From Thermocatellispora tengchongensis (GTDB lineage: Bacteria > Actinomycetota > Actinomycetes > Streptosporangiales > Streptosporangiaceae): a stretch of DNA of 64,000 nucleotides. How positions within the stretch are numbered: position 1 is the first letter of the stretch; every line of letters begins with the position of its first letter. The stretch lies in contig NZ_JACHGN010000033.1 in assembly GCF_014202315.1 (NCBI RefSeq), positions 1 to 64,000 on the forward strand. The letters run 5' to 3'. Positions 25,087 to 33,887 of the stretch are shown here, in pieces. A model generated the notes under the pieces. The model was not told the origin of the DNA, did no database searches, and worked only from the letters and a program-made list of their open reading frames with translations. A program made the translations under genes and the position numbers.

Positions 25087-26441
25087 CCCGGCACGCCCCC
25101 CAGCCGGCGCAGCTCCGCCCAGTCGGTGATCTTGGTACGCTCCCGGCCCGCCCGCCGGCCCAGCTCGATCTCGGCGGCGTCGATGCGGCGCCAGCCGTCC
25201 AGCGTGACCGGGCTGATGCCGCGCTCGCGCAGCAGCGCGTCGATCGGCGGGCCCCCGGAGCCGTTCCGGTCGCCGATCAGGTCCTCCACCATCAGGGCGA
25301 CCGTTTCGGCGGCGTCCATGCGGTTGGTGCCGATGACGCCGCTCGGGCCCCGTTTGAGCCAGCCGGCGACGTACTCCCGGGGGCATGGCTCGCCCGCCTC
25401 GTCCACGACCCGGCCGCCCGCGTTGCGGATCACGCCGCGCTCGTGGTCGAAGGGGACCCCCGGCAGCGGCAGGCCGCGGTAGCCGACCGAGCGCAGCACC
25501 AGCCCGGCGGGCAGCACCTCGCGCTCGCCGGTTCCGGTGAGCGCGCCGGAGGCGTCCAGCCGGGTGCGCTCCACGATCAGTTCCCGCACCGACGGCGTGC
25601 CCCGCACCTCGACCGGCCGCCGCCAGAACCGGAAGGTGATCGTACGCTCCGTGCCCGCGGCCGGCTCCCCGGTCCAGGACCGGAACAGCGCGAGGTTGTT
25701 CTCGGCGGTGCGGTCCAGCGGCCCGCCGCCCGGCTCGGCCTCGCCGGGCGGCACCCGGATCGCCACGCCGTCCAGTTCGTCCAGCTCGCGCAGCTCCTTG
25801 GTGGTGAACCTGGTGTGCTCCGGGCCGCGCCGGACCAGGACCGTGATGTCGGTGACCTTGCTCACCGCCAGGGCGTCCAGGACGGGCTGGGGCATGTCGG
25901 TGCGCTCCAGGGCGCGGGCGGGCTTGGCCAGCACCCGCGCCACGTCCAGCGCGACGTTCCCGGCGCCGACCACGACCGCGTGCCGGGCGTCCAGCGCGAA
26001 GGGCGGGCCGGCGTCGGGGTGGCCGCTGTACCAGGACACGAACGCGGTGGCCGGATGGCAGCCGGGCGACGACTCGCCGGGAATGCCCAGGCCCCGGTCG
26101 GCGGGGGCGCCGGCGGCGTACACGACCGCGTCATAGTGCCGCAGCAGGTCCTCGCGGTCCAGCTCCGCGCCGAAGCCGACGCCGCCGAGGAAGCGGACCC
26201 GAGGATGCTCGACGATCTTCTGCAGCGACCTCGTGACCGCCTTGATCTTCGGGTGGTCGGGCGCCACCCCGTACCGGACCAGGCCGAACGGGACGGGGAG
26301 GCGCTCCAGCAGGTCCACGGTGACCGGGAGCCGGTCCTGGCGGACCAGCTCGTCGGCGGTGAACAGCCCGGCCGGGCCGGCACCGACGACGGCCACACGC
26401 CGCGGCCCTGGTGGGTGGTGCACGTGCTCGTCCATGCTCAT
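25083..26441 (-). CDS. fprA: FprA-type NADPH:ferredoxin reductase (adrenodoxin reductase-like)
   Basis: A 452-residue flavoprotein of the adrenodoxin-reductase family. The FAD motif is VAVVGAGPAGLFTADEL, the family block is GLVRYGVAPDHPKIK, and the NADP site is VVVGAGNVALDVARVLAK. The C-terminal GWLKRGPSGVIGTNRMDA is diagnostic. It reduces ferredoxin with NADPH. It lies next to the 7Fe ferredoxin and 22 bp from a P450, giving a full NADPH-to-P450 chain. The family length is about 456. Confidence 0.95.
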   Translation of the reverse strand: MSMDEHVHHPPGPRRVAVVGAGPAGLFTADELVRQDRLPVTVDLLERLPVPFGLVRYGVAPDHPKIKAVTRSLQKIVEHPRVRFLGGVGFGAELDREDLLRHYDAVVYAAGAPADRGLGIPGESSPGCHPATAFVSWYSGHPDAGPPFALDARHAVVVGAGNVALDVARVLAKPARALERTDMPQPVLDALAVSKVTDITVLVRRGPEHTRFTTKELRELDELDGVAIRVPPGEAEPGGGPLDRTAENNLALFRSWTGEPAAGTERTITFRFWRRPVEVRGTPSVRELIVERTRLDASGALTGTGEREVLPAGLVLRSVGYRGLPLPGVPFDHERGVIRNAGGRVVDEAGEPCPREYVAGWLKRGPSGVIGTNRMDAAETVALMVEDLIGDRNGSGGPPIDALLRERGISPVTLDGWRRIDAAEIELGRRAGRERTKITDWAELRRLGGVPG

Positions 26442-26463
26442 CGGTATCGCGGGCGGGCCGGCC

Positions 26464-27681
26464 TCACCAGGTGACCGGCAGGCTGCTCATGCCGGCGGTG
26501 AGGAAGTCGGTGGCGTAGCTCTCCTCGCCCGCGAGCGCCAGGCCGGGGAAGCGCCGGAACACCGAGCCGATGATGACCTGCATCTCCATCCGGGCCAGCG
26601 AGGCGCCCAGGCAGTGGTGCAGGCCGTGGCTGAGCGTCAGATGCGGGTTGGGGGACCGCGTGACGTCGAACCGCTCGGGGTCGGCGAAGGCGTTCTCGTC
26701 GTGGTTGGCCGTGCTGATGTCGGCCATGACGCACTCGCCGGCGCGGACGAGCTGCCCGTCGATCTCGACGTCCTCGGTGGCGACGAACGGCACGAGGCCG
26801 GCGCTGCCCTCCACGTCGTTGCCGAGCGCGAAGCCTCCGTGCCGCAGCACCTCGTCCGCCAGCGTGGGCGCCACCCCGTCGATGTCGGCCAGGAAGACCC
26901 GGAGCTGGTCGGGGTTGCGCAGCAGCGCCAGCACGCCCTGGGTGGCGAAGTTGGCGGTGTTGTCGAACCCGGCCACCAAAAGCAGCATCGCGATGGGCAG
27001 GATCTCCTCGTCGGTGAGCGAGTCGTCCTTCTCCCGGGCGGTGGCCAGGGCGCTGAGCAGGTCGTCGGCCGGTTCGGCGCGGCGTGCGGCGATCAGCTCG
27101 ACGAGGTAGGTGTACAGCGCGGCGCCGTGCTCGGCGAGCTCCTGCTCCGACAGGCCGTTGGTGGCCAGCATGACCTGGCTCCAGGCGGTGAACTTGTCCC
27201 GGTCGGCGGCCGGGACACCGAGCAGCTCGCTGAGCACCAGGATCGGCACCTGCAGCGTGTAGTCGCGCACCAGGTCGGCCGGCGGGCCCTTGCGCTCCAT
27301 CGCGTCGAGCAGGTCCTCGGCGAACCGCCGGGTCTTCTCGCGCAGCAGCTCGACGCGGCGCATGGTGAACGCCTTGGCGACCAGCCGCCGCAGCCGGGTG
27401 TGCTCCGGCGGGTCGGCGAACTGCATGGTCGTCTTGAGGAAGTCCGGGAACTGGACGGGGTAGGGCACCTCCATGGCGCCGGTGGCGAAGGGCTTGCGCA
27501 CGAACCTGCGGTCCTCCAGCATCTGCTTGACCGCGGCGTGCCGGTGGATGGCCCACACCTTGCCGCCGAAGGCGTACTGGACCTGCGTCATCGGCCGGTC
27601 CTCACGAATGCGGCGCATCTGCTCATGCGCCTTCTCCGGCGACGTCGGCGGGAAGGGGAACTGGGCGGTCGTGTCGGTCAC
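26464..27681 (-). CDS. Cytochrome P450 with Asn at the usual I-helix Thr
   Basis: A 405-residue soluble bacterial P450. The heme ligand is Cys357 (SHGLHHCLGASLAR), the ExxR pair is Glu277/Arg280, and the I-helix reads LLLVAGFDNTANF, with Ala237, Gly238 and Asp240. The residue after the acid, usually Thr, is Asn241. P450cin (CYP176A1) has the same substitution. The usual Phe before the heme-binding Gly is Leu. It would hydroxylate a terpenoid or steroid-like substrate. Ferredoxin and reductase partners lie on both sides. Confidence 0.94.
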   Translation of the reverse strand: MTDTTAQFPFPPTSPEKAHEQMRRIREDRPMTQVQYAFGGKVWAIHRHAAVKQMLEDRRFVRKPFATGAMEVPYPVQFPDFLKTTMQFADPPEHTRLRRLVAKAFTMRRVELLREKTRRFAEDLLDAMERKGPPADLVRDYTLQVPILVLSELLGVPAADRDKFTAWSQVMLATNGLSEQELAEHGAALYTYLVELIAARRAEPADDLLSALATAREKDDSLTDEEILPIAMLLLVAGFDNTANFATQGVLALLRNPDQLRVFLADIDGVAPTLADEVLRHGGFALGNDVEGSAGLVPFVATEDVEIDGQLVRAGECVMADISTANHDENAFADPERFDVTRSPNPHLTLSHGLHHCLGASLARMEMQVIIGSVFRRFPGLALAGEESYATDFLTAGMSSLPVTW

Positions 27682-27708
27682 GACGTCCTCCCTGGTCGTG
27701 GGTGGGGG

Positions 27709-27936
27709 TCAGCGGGTGGGGTCGATCTCGGCGCCTGCGGCGTCGCGGATGGTGATGGCCGACATCGGGCACAGCTCGAACGCCTCGGTCACCTCCTCAG
27801 CGGGCGCGACCTGCGCGCTGATCGGCGATGATCTGCCGTCGGTGAGGGTGAAGTGCTCCGGCGCGACGGCGACGCACATGCCGTTGCCGACGCAGCGCCG
27901 CCGGTCGACCTCCAGGCTCCACTTCTCGGCGGTCAC
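27709..27936 (-). CDS. 3Fe-4S ferredoxin, P450 partner type
   Basis: A 75-residue ferredoxin with Cys15-x5-Cys21 (RRCVGNGMCVAVAPEHF) and a single later Cys56-Pro, the pattern of one 3Fe-4S cluster. These small proteins are the usual electron donors of actinobacterial P450s. It starts at GTG 27934-27936, overlapping the SMP-30 stop as GTGA; longer frames belong to the SMP-30 gene. It lies 27 bp upstream of the P450. Confidence 0.93.
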   Translation of the reverse strand: MTAEKWSLEVDRRRCVGNGMCVAVAPEHFTLTDGRSSPISAQVAPAEEVTEAFELCPMSAITIRDAAGAEIDPTR

Positions 27937-28829
27937 GGGCGGGCCTCCCCGGCGGTGACGGGCACGGCCGCCCGCCAGATCGAGCCCTGGCCCTCGCAGC
28001 GCGACTTGCCGGCGTCGAAGACCTCGAACCCGCAGCACAGATACAGCGAGCGCCGGTCGGGACCGCCGAGCACGCACGCCACCGAGTTGCCGGCCTCCTC
28101 GGCGGGCACGGTCACCTTGGCGACGACGTCGCCGCCGTCGAGGATGCGGATCGCGCCCGCGCCGGTCGGCTGGGCCACCCAGGCCGCGCCCTCCGCGTCC
28201 AGGCACATGCCGTCGGGCAGTTCGGTCACCTCGGCGAACACGCGCCGCCCGGTGACGACGCGGTCCGGGGAGAGATCGAAGGCGGTGATGCGGTTGGCGA
28301 ACGCCTCGGCGGTGACCAGAGTGGCGCCGTCGGCCGACAGGGCGATGCCGTTGGCGCCCATGACCGCGCCCGCCTCGATCAGGTCGCGGGACGAGCCGTC
28401 GGGCTCGACCACGATGATGTAGGACTCCTTGGGGCTCTCCCCCTGGAACAGCTCGAAGCCGAGCTGGGTGACGTAGGCCCGGCCGTGGGCGTCCACCACC
28501 ATGTCGTTGATCGGGCCGGTGGCGACCTGGCGCAGGTCGGCGTACAGGCCGACCTCGGCGCCGTCGTAGACGAGCACCACGCGCTCGTGCATGGAGTTGA
28601 CCAGGAGCCTGCCGTCGGGCAGGAACCCGGTGCCGATCAGCACGACGTCCTGCCCGTCCAGGCCCTCGCGGCCGGACAGGTCCAGGAAGACCTCGGCGGT
28701 GCCGTCCTCGGCGACCCTCATCACGCGGCGGTTGTACATGTCGGAGAAGTAGAAGGAGCCGTCGTGCCAGCGGGGGCACTCGGTCCAGCTGTAGCCGGTG
28801 GTGATGCGCTCCGCGGGATACGTCTGCAT
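27933..28829 (-). CDS. SMP-30/gluconolactonase-family protein
   Basis: A 298-residue six-bladed propeller of the SMP-30 family. Likely metal ligands are Glu17 (SWTECPRWHDGSFYFSDM), Asn160 (GANGIALSADG) and Asp206 (LPDGMCLD). These enzymes hydrolyse lactones. In an operon with a P450 and acyl-CoA dehydrogenases it may open a lactone intermediate. GGAGA precedes ATG 28827-28829. Substrate not known. Confidence 0.92.
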   Translation of the reverse strand: MQTYPAERITTGYSWTECPRWHDGSFYFSDMYNRRVMRVAEDGTAEVFLDLSGREGLDGQDVVLIGTGFLPDGRLLVNSMHERVVLVYDGAEVGLYADLRQVATGPINDMVVDAHGRAYVTQLGFELFQGESPKESYIIVVEPDGSSRDLIEAGAVMGANGIALSADGATLVTAEAFANRITAFDLSPDRVVTGRRVFAEVTELPDGMCLDAEGAAWVAQPTGAGAIRILDGGDVVAKVTVPAEEAGNSVACVLGGPDRRSLYLCCGFEVFDAGKSRCEGQGSIWRAAVPVTAGEARP

Positions 28830-28858
28830 GGCTGGTCTCCTGTCGTTGGGGGGTGGGG

Positions 28859-29983
28859 TCAGCGCCCGGCGATGAGCGCGCCGAGGTGCTCCAGTTGCGC
28901 GGCCGGCCCGCCGAGCGCGAACTCGTTCCACTTGCCGGCGAGGAAGTGGCGGTGGACGGGATAGTCGAGGTCGGCGCCGATGCCGCCGTGCAGGTGCAGG
29001 GCGGCGTCGAGCACGCGCGCGCCGGCGTCGGCGGCCCACCACTTGGCGATGGCCACCTCCTCGGCCGCGGGCAGCCCCTGCTCTAGCCGCCAGATGGCCT
29101 GCCAGGCGGTCAGGCGGATGCCCTCGGTGTCGATGTAGGCGTCGGCGATGCGCTGGGCGACGGCCTGGAAGGTGCCGATCGGGCGGCCGAACTGCTCGCG
29201 CTGGGAGACGTAGCCGGCCGTCATGCGCAGGGCCGCGTCGCACGCGCCGAGCTGCCGGGCGCACACGCCGGCCGTGGCGCGCGGCAGCAGCCAGTCCAGC
29301 AGCTCCCCGCCCTCGCCCGGGGCTCGCAGCACGTCATCGGCGGCCACGGCCGCGTCCCGCAGGGTCAGCAGGTACGCCGGCTGCCCGCTGATCGTGTCCT
29401 GGCGCTCGGCGCTCACCCCCGCCGTGTTCGGGTCGAGGAGGAAGATCCCGGTGCGCCCGCTCGCGTCCGCGGCGGGCACCAGGACGCGTTCGGCGCGGTC
29501 GGCGAGCGGGACGAGTGTCTTGACGCCGGTCAGCGTCCAGGATCCGTCCGCGGCGGGGCTCGCGGTGGTGGCCGGGGCGTGCGCGGGGTGGCCGCCGGGC
29601 TCGGCGAGCGCGGCCGACAGCAGTGTGCGGCCCGCGGCCAGGCCGGGCAGCAGCCGGGCCTGCTGTTCCGCGGTGCCGAACCGGGCGACCGGCAGCCCGC
29701 CGAGCAGGATCGCCTCGTACAGGGGGATGTGCGCGGCCGACGCCGCGACGGCCTCGATGGCCACGCACAGCTCCATGAAGCCGGTCCCGCCGCCGCCGGC
29801 GTCCTCCGGCAACGGCAGGCCGATCAGGCCGGCCTCGGCCAGCTCGGCCCAGAGCTTCTCGTCGAACCAGTCGCCGCCGGCGGCGTCCAGCTCGTTGAGC
29901 CGCTCGGGCGTGGCGCGGTCGGCCAGGATCTCGCGGGCCAGCTCGCGGACGGCGAGCTGCTGTTCGTCGAAGGTGAAGTCCAC
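28859..29983 (-). CDS. Acyl-CoA dehydrogenase-like protein, second pair (smaller-type subunit)
   Basis: A 374-residue acyl-CoA dehydrogenase family member. It begins MDFTFDEQQLAVRELAREIL, has SQREQFGRPIGTFQAVAQRI and ends with LHLHGGIGADLDYPVHRHFL. The middle domain has SAALAEPGGHP where active dehydrogenases have SEPxxGSD, so it may be the non-catalytic subunit of a heterotetramer with the next gene upstream. Confidence 0.93.
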   Translation of the reverse strand: MDFTFDEQQLAVRELAREILADRATPERLNELDAAGGDWFDEKLWAELAEAGLIGLPLPEDAGGGGTGFMELCVAIEAVAASAAHIPLYEAILLGGLPVARFGTAEQQARLLPGLAAGRTLLSAALAEPGGHPAHAPATTASPAADGSWTLTGVKTLVPLADRAERVLVPAADASGRTGIFLLDPNTAGVSAERQDTISGQPAYLLTLRDAAVAADDVLRAPGEGGELLDWLLPRATAGVCARQLGACDAALRMTAGYVSQREQFGRPIGTFQAVAQRIADAYIDTEGIRLTAWQAIWRLEQGLPAAEEVAIAKWWAADAGARVLDAALHLHGGIGADLDYPVHRHFLAGKWNEFALGGPAAQLEHLGALIAGR

Positions 29984-30026
29984 AGGGATGCTCCGAAAGG
30001 ATGGGGGCGGGCGCGTACGGCGCGGT

Positions 30027-31211
30027 TCAGCGCGGGGAGCGCGGGAGGCCGAGGCCGAGCTGGGCGATGAGGTCGCGCTGGATCTCGTTGGCCCCGCCGA
30101 TGAAGGTCATCACGTGCGCGGAGGCGGCCCGCTTGCCCAGGCCGCCGTCCAGGACCGCTTCGGGGGCGCCGGGGGCGAGATAGCCGTGCTGCCCGGTGAC
30201 CTCCGACAGCAGGCGGTTGGCCCGTACGGTGAGCTCGCTGCCGTACACCTTGGCCGCCGAGGCGTCGGCCGGCTGCAGCTCGCCCCGGTCCACGGCGGCG
30301 GCCAGCTTGTGGTTGAGCAGCTTGAGGAACTCGATCTCGGCGCGCACCCGGGCCAGGTTGGCGCGCACCCACGGCTGGTCGATGTGCCTGCCGCCGCCGG
30401 GGGTGCGCCGCGCCGAGGCCCATGCCACGACCCGCTCCAGTGCCTTCTCCAGGCCGGCGGCCGAGACCAGGGCGACGCGCTCGGTGTTGAGCTGGCCGGT
30501 CACCAGCTTCCAGCCGCCGTTCTCCGGGCCGATGCGGTTGGCGACCGGCACGCGTACGTCGTCGAAGCTCACCGCCGCGACGGAGTGCCGGCCCATCGTG
30601 CGCAGCCGGGTGGAGGAGATGCCGGGCGCGTGCCGGGGGACGAGCAGGACCGAGATGCCCTTGTGCTTGGGGGCCTCGGGGTCGGTGCGCACGGCGAGCC
30701 AGATGTAGTCGGCGGCCTCCATCATGCCGGTCCACAGTTTCTGGCCGTTGACGACGTACTCGTCGCCCTCGCGGACCGCTCGGGTGCGCAGCGAGGCCAG
30801 GTCGGTCCCGGACTCGGGCTCGGAGTAGCCGATGGCGAAGTGCACCCGGCCTTCGAGGATGCCGGCGAGCAGGGTGCGCTTGTGCTCCTCGGTGCCGTAC
30901 GCGGCGATGGCCGGGCCGACGCTGTTGATGGTCAGCAGCGGGGTGGGCACGTCGGCGTAGGCGGCCTCGTCGTTGAAGATGGCCTGCTCCACCATGGTGC
31001 GGCCCTGCCCGCCGATCTCCTTGGGCCAGCCGATGCCCAGCCAGCCGTCCTCGCCGAGCCGGCGCACGATCGCGCGGTAGGTCTCGGTGGCCTCCGGGAC
31101 GGAGTAGCCGTCGCGCAGGGCGTGCCGGACCTCCGGGGTCATGATCTCGCTGAAGTACTCGCGGAGCTCGTCCCGGAGGGCGAGTTGCTCGGGGGTGTAG
31201 GACAGACGCAC
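30027..31211 (-). CDS. Acyl-CoA dehydrogenase, second pair (larger-type subunit)
   Basis: A 394-residue acyl-CoA dehydrogenase with YSEPESGTDLASLRT, VNGQKLWTGMMEAADYIWLA and the C-terminal FIGGANEIQRDLIAQLGLGL. GTG 31209-31211 is preferred as start because AGGA precedes it; the in-frame extension upstream is Arg-rich and crosses the operator. It resembles the larger subunit of the pair at 17.3 kb, so the window encodes two parallel dehydrogenase pairs. It is the first gene of the 20-31 kb operon. Confidence 0.93.
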   Translation of the reverse strand: MRLSYTPEQLALRDELREYFSEIMTPEVRHALRDGYSVPEATETYRAIVRRLGEDGWLGIGWPKEIGGQGRTMVEQAIFNDEAAYADVPTPLLTINSVGPAIAAYGTEEHKRTLLAGILEGRVHFAIGYSEPESGTDLASLRTRAVREGDEYVVNGQKLWTGMMEAADYIWLAVRTDPEAPKHKGISVLLVPRHAPGISSTRLRTMGRHSVAAVSFDDVRVPVANRIGPENGGWKLVTGQLNTERVALVSAAGLEKALERVVAWASARRTPGGGRHIDQPWVRANLARVRAEIEFLKLLNHKLAAAVDRGELQPADASAAKVYGSELTVRANRLLSEVTGQHGYLAPGAPEAVLDGGLGKRAASAHVMTFIGGANEIQRDLIAQLGLGLPRSPR

Positions 31212-31315
31212 GAATGGTTCCTTCACGTCGATGGTGCCGGGCCGGACGGCCGGCCGGGATGCGACGGCTCGGTAACCCGCACCGTACGAGCGGGTTCTCG
31301 GGCGCGTCAATGCTT

Positions 31316-31331
31316 CAACAAACATTTGTTG
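31316..31331. promoter_or_regulatory. Putative TetR operator between divergent genes
   Basis: CAACAAACATTTGTTG has perfect 7-bp arms (CAACAAA/TTTGTTG) around two bases. It stands out as AT-rich in a GC-rich region and lies between the dehydrogenase start (31211) and the TetR start (31406). Confidence 0.72.
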
Positions 31332-31405
31332 CACGATCTTGCGGTGGCTCCGCGCCCGGCTCCGGCTGCGGAAACGGCGGCGCGGCGGTGTATCGTCCGA
31401 GCACG

Positions 31406-32005
31406 ATGAGCACGACGAACACCGGGCCGGGCGCGCAGAGCCGCCACGTCACGGCGATCTTGGACGCCGCGACGCGGCGCTTCGCCCAGACCGGCTATCA
31501 CGGCACCTCCATGCGCGACATCGGCGCCGAGATGGGCATGCACGCGGGCAGCCTGTACGTGCACATCCGCAGCAAGGAGGACCTGCTCGACGCGATCGTC
31601 TGGGACATCGCGCAGTCCACCGAGCGGCGGATGGAGGCGGTGCTGGCGGCGGGCGACACGCCGGTGGACAAGCTGCGCACGATCGCCGAGGAGCACCTGC
31701 GCTGGGTGGCCGCGAACCCCGACGCCGCCACGGTCTACTTCCACGAGTGGCGTCACCTGAAGGGAGAGCGCCTGGAGCGGGTCAAGGCCGCCCGCGCCCG
31801 GTGGACCCGCGGGCTGCGGGACATCATCCAGGCGGGCATCGACGAGGGCGCCTTCAAGCCGATGGACGTGCGCCTGGCCGGGCTCGCGTTCGTCGGCATG
31901 CTCAACTCGACCTACCGCTGGCTGCGGCCGGACGGCGACCTGGACACCGCCGAGATCGCGGGCACGTTCATGGACTTCCTGCTCCACGGCTGGGCGGCCG
32001 GCTGA
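31406..32005 (+). CDS. TetR-family regulator of the P450/dehydrogenase operon
   Basis: A 199-residue TetR regulator. The helix-turn-helix is AATRRFAQTGYHGTSMRDIG and AEMGMHAGSLYVHIRSKEDL, close in style to KstR2-like repressors. The start at MSTTNTGPGAQ (ATG 31406) is chosen because upstream in-frame codons cross the palindrome and are unlike coding sequence. No strong SD is visible, so the mRNA may be near-leaderless. It probably represses the divergent operon and is released by an acyl-CoA. Confidence 0.9.
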   Translation: MSTTNTGPGAQSRHVTAILDAATRRFAQTGYHGTSMRDIGAEMGMHAGSLYVHIRSKEDLLDAIVWDIAQSTERRMEAVLAAGDTPVDKLRTIAEEHLRWVAANPDAATVYFHEWRHLKGERLERVKAARARWTRGLRDIIQAGIDEGAFKPMDVRLAGLAFVGMLNSTYRWLRPDGDLDTAEIAGTFMDFLLHGWAAG

Positions 32006-32031
32006 GAAAGGCGTCTGGCGTCGCACGGCGG

Positions 32032-33177
32032 TCAGGCGACAACGCCCTGCGCGCGCAGCGCGTCGATGTCGGAGTCGGTGAACCCGGCGGCGGCCAGCAC
32101 CTCGCCGGTGTGCTCCCCGGGGCGGGGCGGCGGCTCGGGCATGCCGGCGGGGGTGCGCGCGAAGCGCGGGGCCGGCGCGGGCTGCGGGATGCCGTCCACC
32201 CGCGTGAACGCCTGCCGCGCGACCGCGTGGGGGTGCTCCACGGCCTCCACGGGGGTCAGCACCGGCGCGAAGCAGGCGTCCACCTCCTCGAACGCCGCGC
32301 ACCACTCCTTGAGGGTCCGGGTGCGGAACACCGCCGCCAGCCGCCGCTTCATCTCCGGCCACCTCGCCGCGTCCATCTGCGGCGGCAGGTCGCCGGCGTC
32401 CAGGCCGAGGGTGGCGATCAGGGCCTGGTAGAACTTCGGCTCGATCGCCGCCACCGCGACGTGCCTGCCGTCGGCGGTCTCGTAGACGCCGTAGAAGTGG
32501 GCGCCGGAGTCGAGGATGTTGGTGCCGCGCCGCTCGCTCCACCGGCCCGCGGCGGCCATGGCGTAGAACGGGGCCATGAGCGCGGCCACGCCATCGACCA
32601 TGGCCGCGTCGATGACCTGGCCCTGTCCCGACCGCCCGGCCTCCAGCAGCGCGCACACCACGCCGAAGGCCAGCAGCATGCCGCCGCCGCCGAAGTCGGC
32701 CACCAGGTTCAGCGGCGGCACGGGTGGGCCGCCGGCCTGGCCGATGGAGTACAGCGCGCCGGTGAGCGCGAGATAGTTCAGGTCGTGCCCGGCCCGCCGC
32801 GCCTCCGGCCCGTGCTGCCCCCAGCCGGTCATCCGGCCGTAGACGAGGGCGGGGTTGCGGGCCAGGCACTCGGCGGGCCCGATGCCCAGGCGCTCGGCGA
32901 CGCCCGGCCGGAAGCCCTCGATCAGCGCGTCGGCGCCGGCCACCAGCCGCAGCACGACGTCCGCGCCCAGCGGGTTCTTCAGGTCGACCTGCACGGATCG
33001 ACGTCCCCGGGAGAGGGTGTCGGTGCGGTGGCGGTCCGGCCAGCCGGCCCGGCCGCCCGGCATCCGCTCCACTCGGATGACCTCGGCTCCCATGTCGGCG
33101 AGCATCATCCCGGCGAACGGGACGGGCCCCTGTCCGGCCACCTCCACCACGCGCCTTCCCCTGAGAGGTCCGGCCAT
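32032..33177 (-). CDS. mcr: Alpha-methylacyl-CoA racemase (AMACR/MCR family)
   Basis: A 381-residue CaiB-fold protein with the racemase signature rather than a generic transferase one: RMTGWGQHGPEARRAGHDLN with His131, NLVADFGGGGM with Asp161, and AAIEPKFYQAL with Glu246. These match the His/Asp/Glu set of mycobacterial MCR. It inverts the C2 methyl configuration of 2-methylacyl-CoAs so that S-specific dehydrogenases can act, as needed for sterol and pristane side chains. ATG 33175-33177 is chosen over GTG 33181-33183 because GAGGAGG is correctly spaced. A MarR-type operator lies 17 bp upstream. Confidence 0.9.
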   Translation of the reverse strand: MAGPLRGRRVVEVAGQGPVPFAGMMLADMGAEVIRVERMPGGRAGWPDRHRTDTLSRGRRSVQVDLKNPLGADVVLRLVAGADALIEGFRPGVAERLGIGPAECLARNPALVYGRMTGWGQHGPEARRAGHDLNYLALTGALYSIGQAGGPPVPPLNLVADFGGGGMLLAFGVVCALLEAGRSGQGQVIDAAMVDGVAALMAPFYAMAAAGRWSERRGTNILDSGAHFYGVYETADGRHVAVAAIEPKFYQALIATLGLDAGDLPPQMDAARWPEMKRRLAAVFRTRTLKEWCAAFEEVDACFAPVLTPVEAVEHPHAVARQAFTRVDGIPQPAPAPRFARTPAGMPEPPPRPGEHTGEVLAAAGFTDSDIDALRAQGVVA

Positions 33178-33193
33178 GCCCACCTCCTCGCAT

Positions 33194-33225
33194 TACTGTC
33201 GTCCGGAAATATTGTCGTTCCGACA
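33194..33225. promoter_or_regulatory. 32-bp composite MarR-type operator, copy 1
   Basis: Read on the minus strand it is TGTCG-N3-CGACA, then TTTCCGG, then CGACAGTA. The same order and spacing recur at 33888-33919 on the plus strand. It overlaps the promoter region of the racemase gene. Confidence 0.75.
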
Positions 33226-33267
33226 CATTAACACGCGAACGGACCCGCCAGGACACCGCCGAGTCCC

Positions 33268-33306
33268 GGCTTCAGGGCGTGGCTTCAGGGGGTGGCTTCA
33301 GGGAGT
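33268..33306. repeat. 13-bp x 3 tandem repeat over the marR stop codon
   Basis: GGCTTCAGGG plus three variable bases repeats at 33268, 33281 and 33294. On the minus strand each unit contains TGA, and the 13-bp period puts these stops in all three frames. Confidence 0.88.
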
Positions 33307-33786
33307 GAAGGTGTCGCGCAGGGAACGGGCGAAGCGGCCGAGCAGCACGCTGAACTGCTTCAACTCCGCCTCCGGCCAGTCGCGCAGCATCTCGTTGAGC
33401 ATCGCGATCGAGGTGGCGTCGATGTCGCGCACGGCCTGACGCCCGGCCGAGGTCATCGCCACGGCGACCGCCCGCAGGTCGCCGGCCTCGGTGTGCCTCT
33501 CGATCATGCCCGCGGCCTGCAGCCGGGCCAGCACTTTGCTGATGTTGGAGGCGCTGGTGCCCGTCTCCTGGGCGAGCGCGGACGGCCGGGCCGTCCCACC
33601 GCCGCGCTGCAGCGTGAGCAGCACGGTCGCCGCCGCGGCGTCCAGTTCGACGCCCGCGCGCGCCAGGATCAGGTCCATCATGCCGACCGCCGTCCAGCGG
33701 CCGATGATGAAGCCGAACGAGCTGAGAATCAGCGGGGCCCCCACATCGCCATCCAACGTGCCCGGCTCGCCGGACTCCTCGCCCAC
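33298..33786 (-). CDS. MarR-family regulator
   Basis: A 162-residue winged-helix regulator. The recognition region is ALAQETGTSASNISKVLARL and the wing is IERHTEAGDLRAVAVAMTSA. GTG 33784-33786 is taken as the start because AAGGAGGAGG directly precedes it; the longer upstream frame is Arg-rich and runs into the operator. Matching 32-bp operators before this gene and before the racemase suggest that it controls itself, the racemase and perhaps the divergent CoA-transferase operon. Confidence 0.9.
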   Translation of the reverse strand: MGEESGEPGTLDGDVGAPLILSSFGFIIGRWTAVGMMDLILARAGVELDAAAATVLLTLQRGGGTARPSALAQETGTSASNISKVLARLQAAGMIERHTEAGDLRAVAVAMTSAGRQAVRDIDATSIAMLNEMLRDWPEAELKQFSVLLGRFARSLRDTFTP

Positions 33787-33887
33787 GCCTCCTCCTTCGC
33801 CGCCCTGCGGGCGGCACGATCGCGTCCGCGTCGCGCCCGCTCGTTCCCGCGTCCGGCTCTTCCCTGTCCGGGCGACGCGCATTACGC

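Noticed and set aside
28859-31211. Duplicate of the 17-19 kb dehydrogenase pair by recent copying
   Set aside because: The pairs share only family motifs by eye, so they look like old paralogues rather than a recent duplication.
32032-33177. Generic CaiB CoA-transferase
   Set aside because: The GHD-x-N-Y, NLVADFGGG and IEPKF residues match methylacyl-CoA racemases better.
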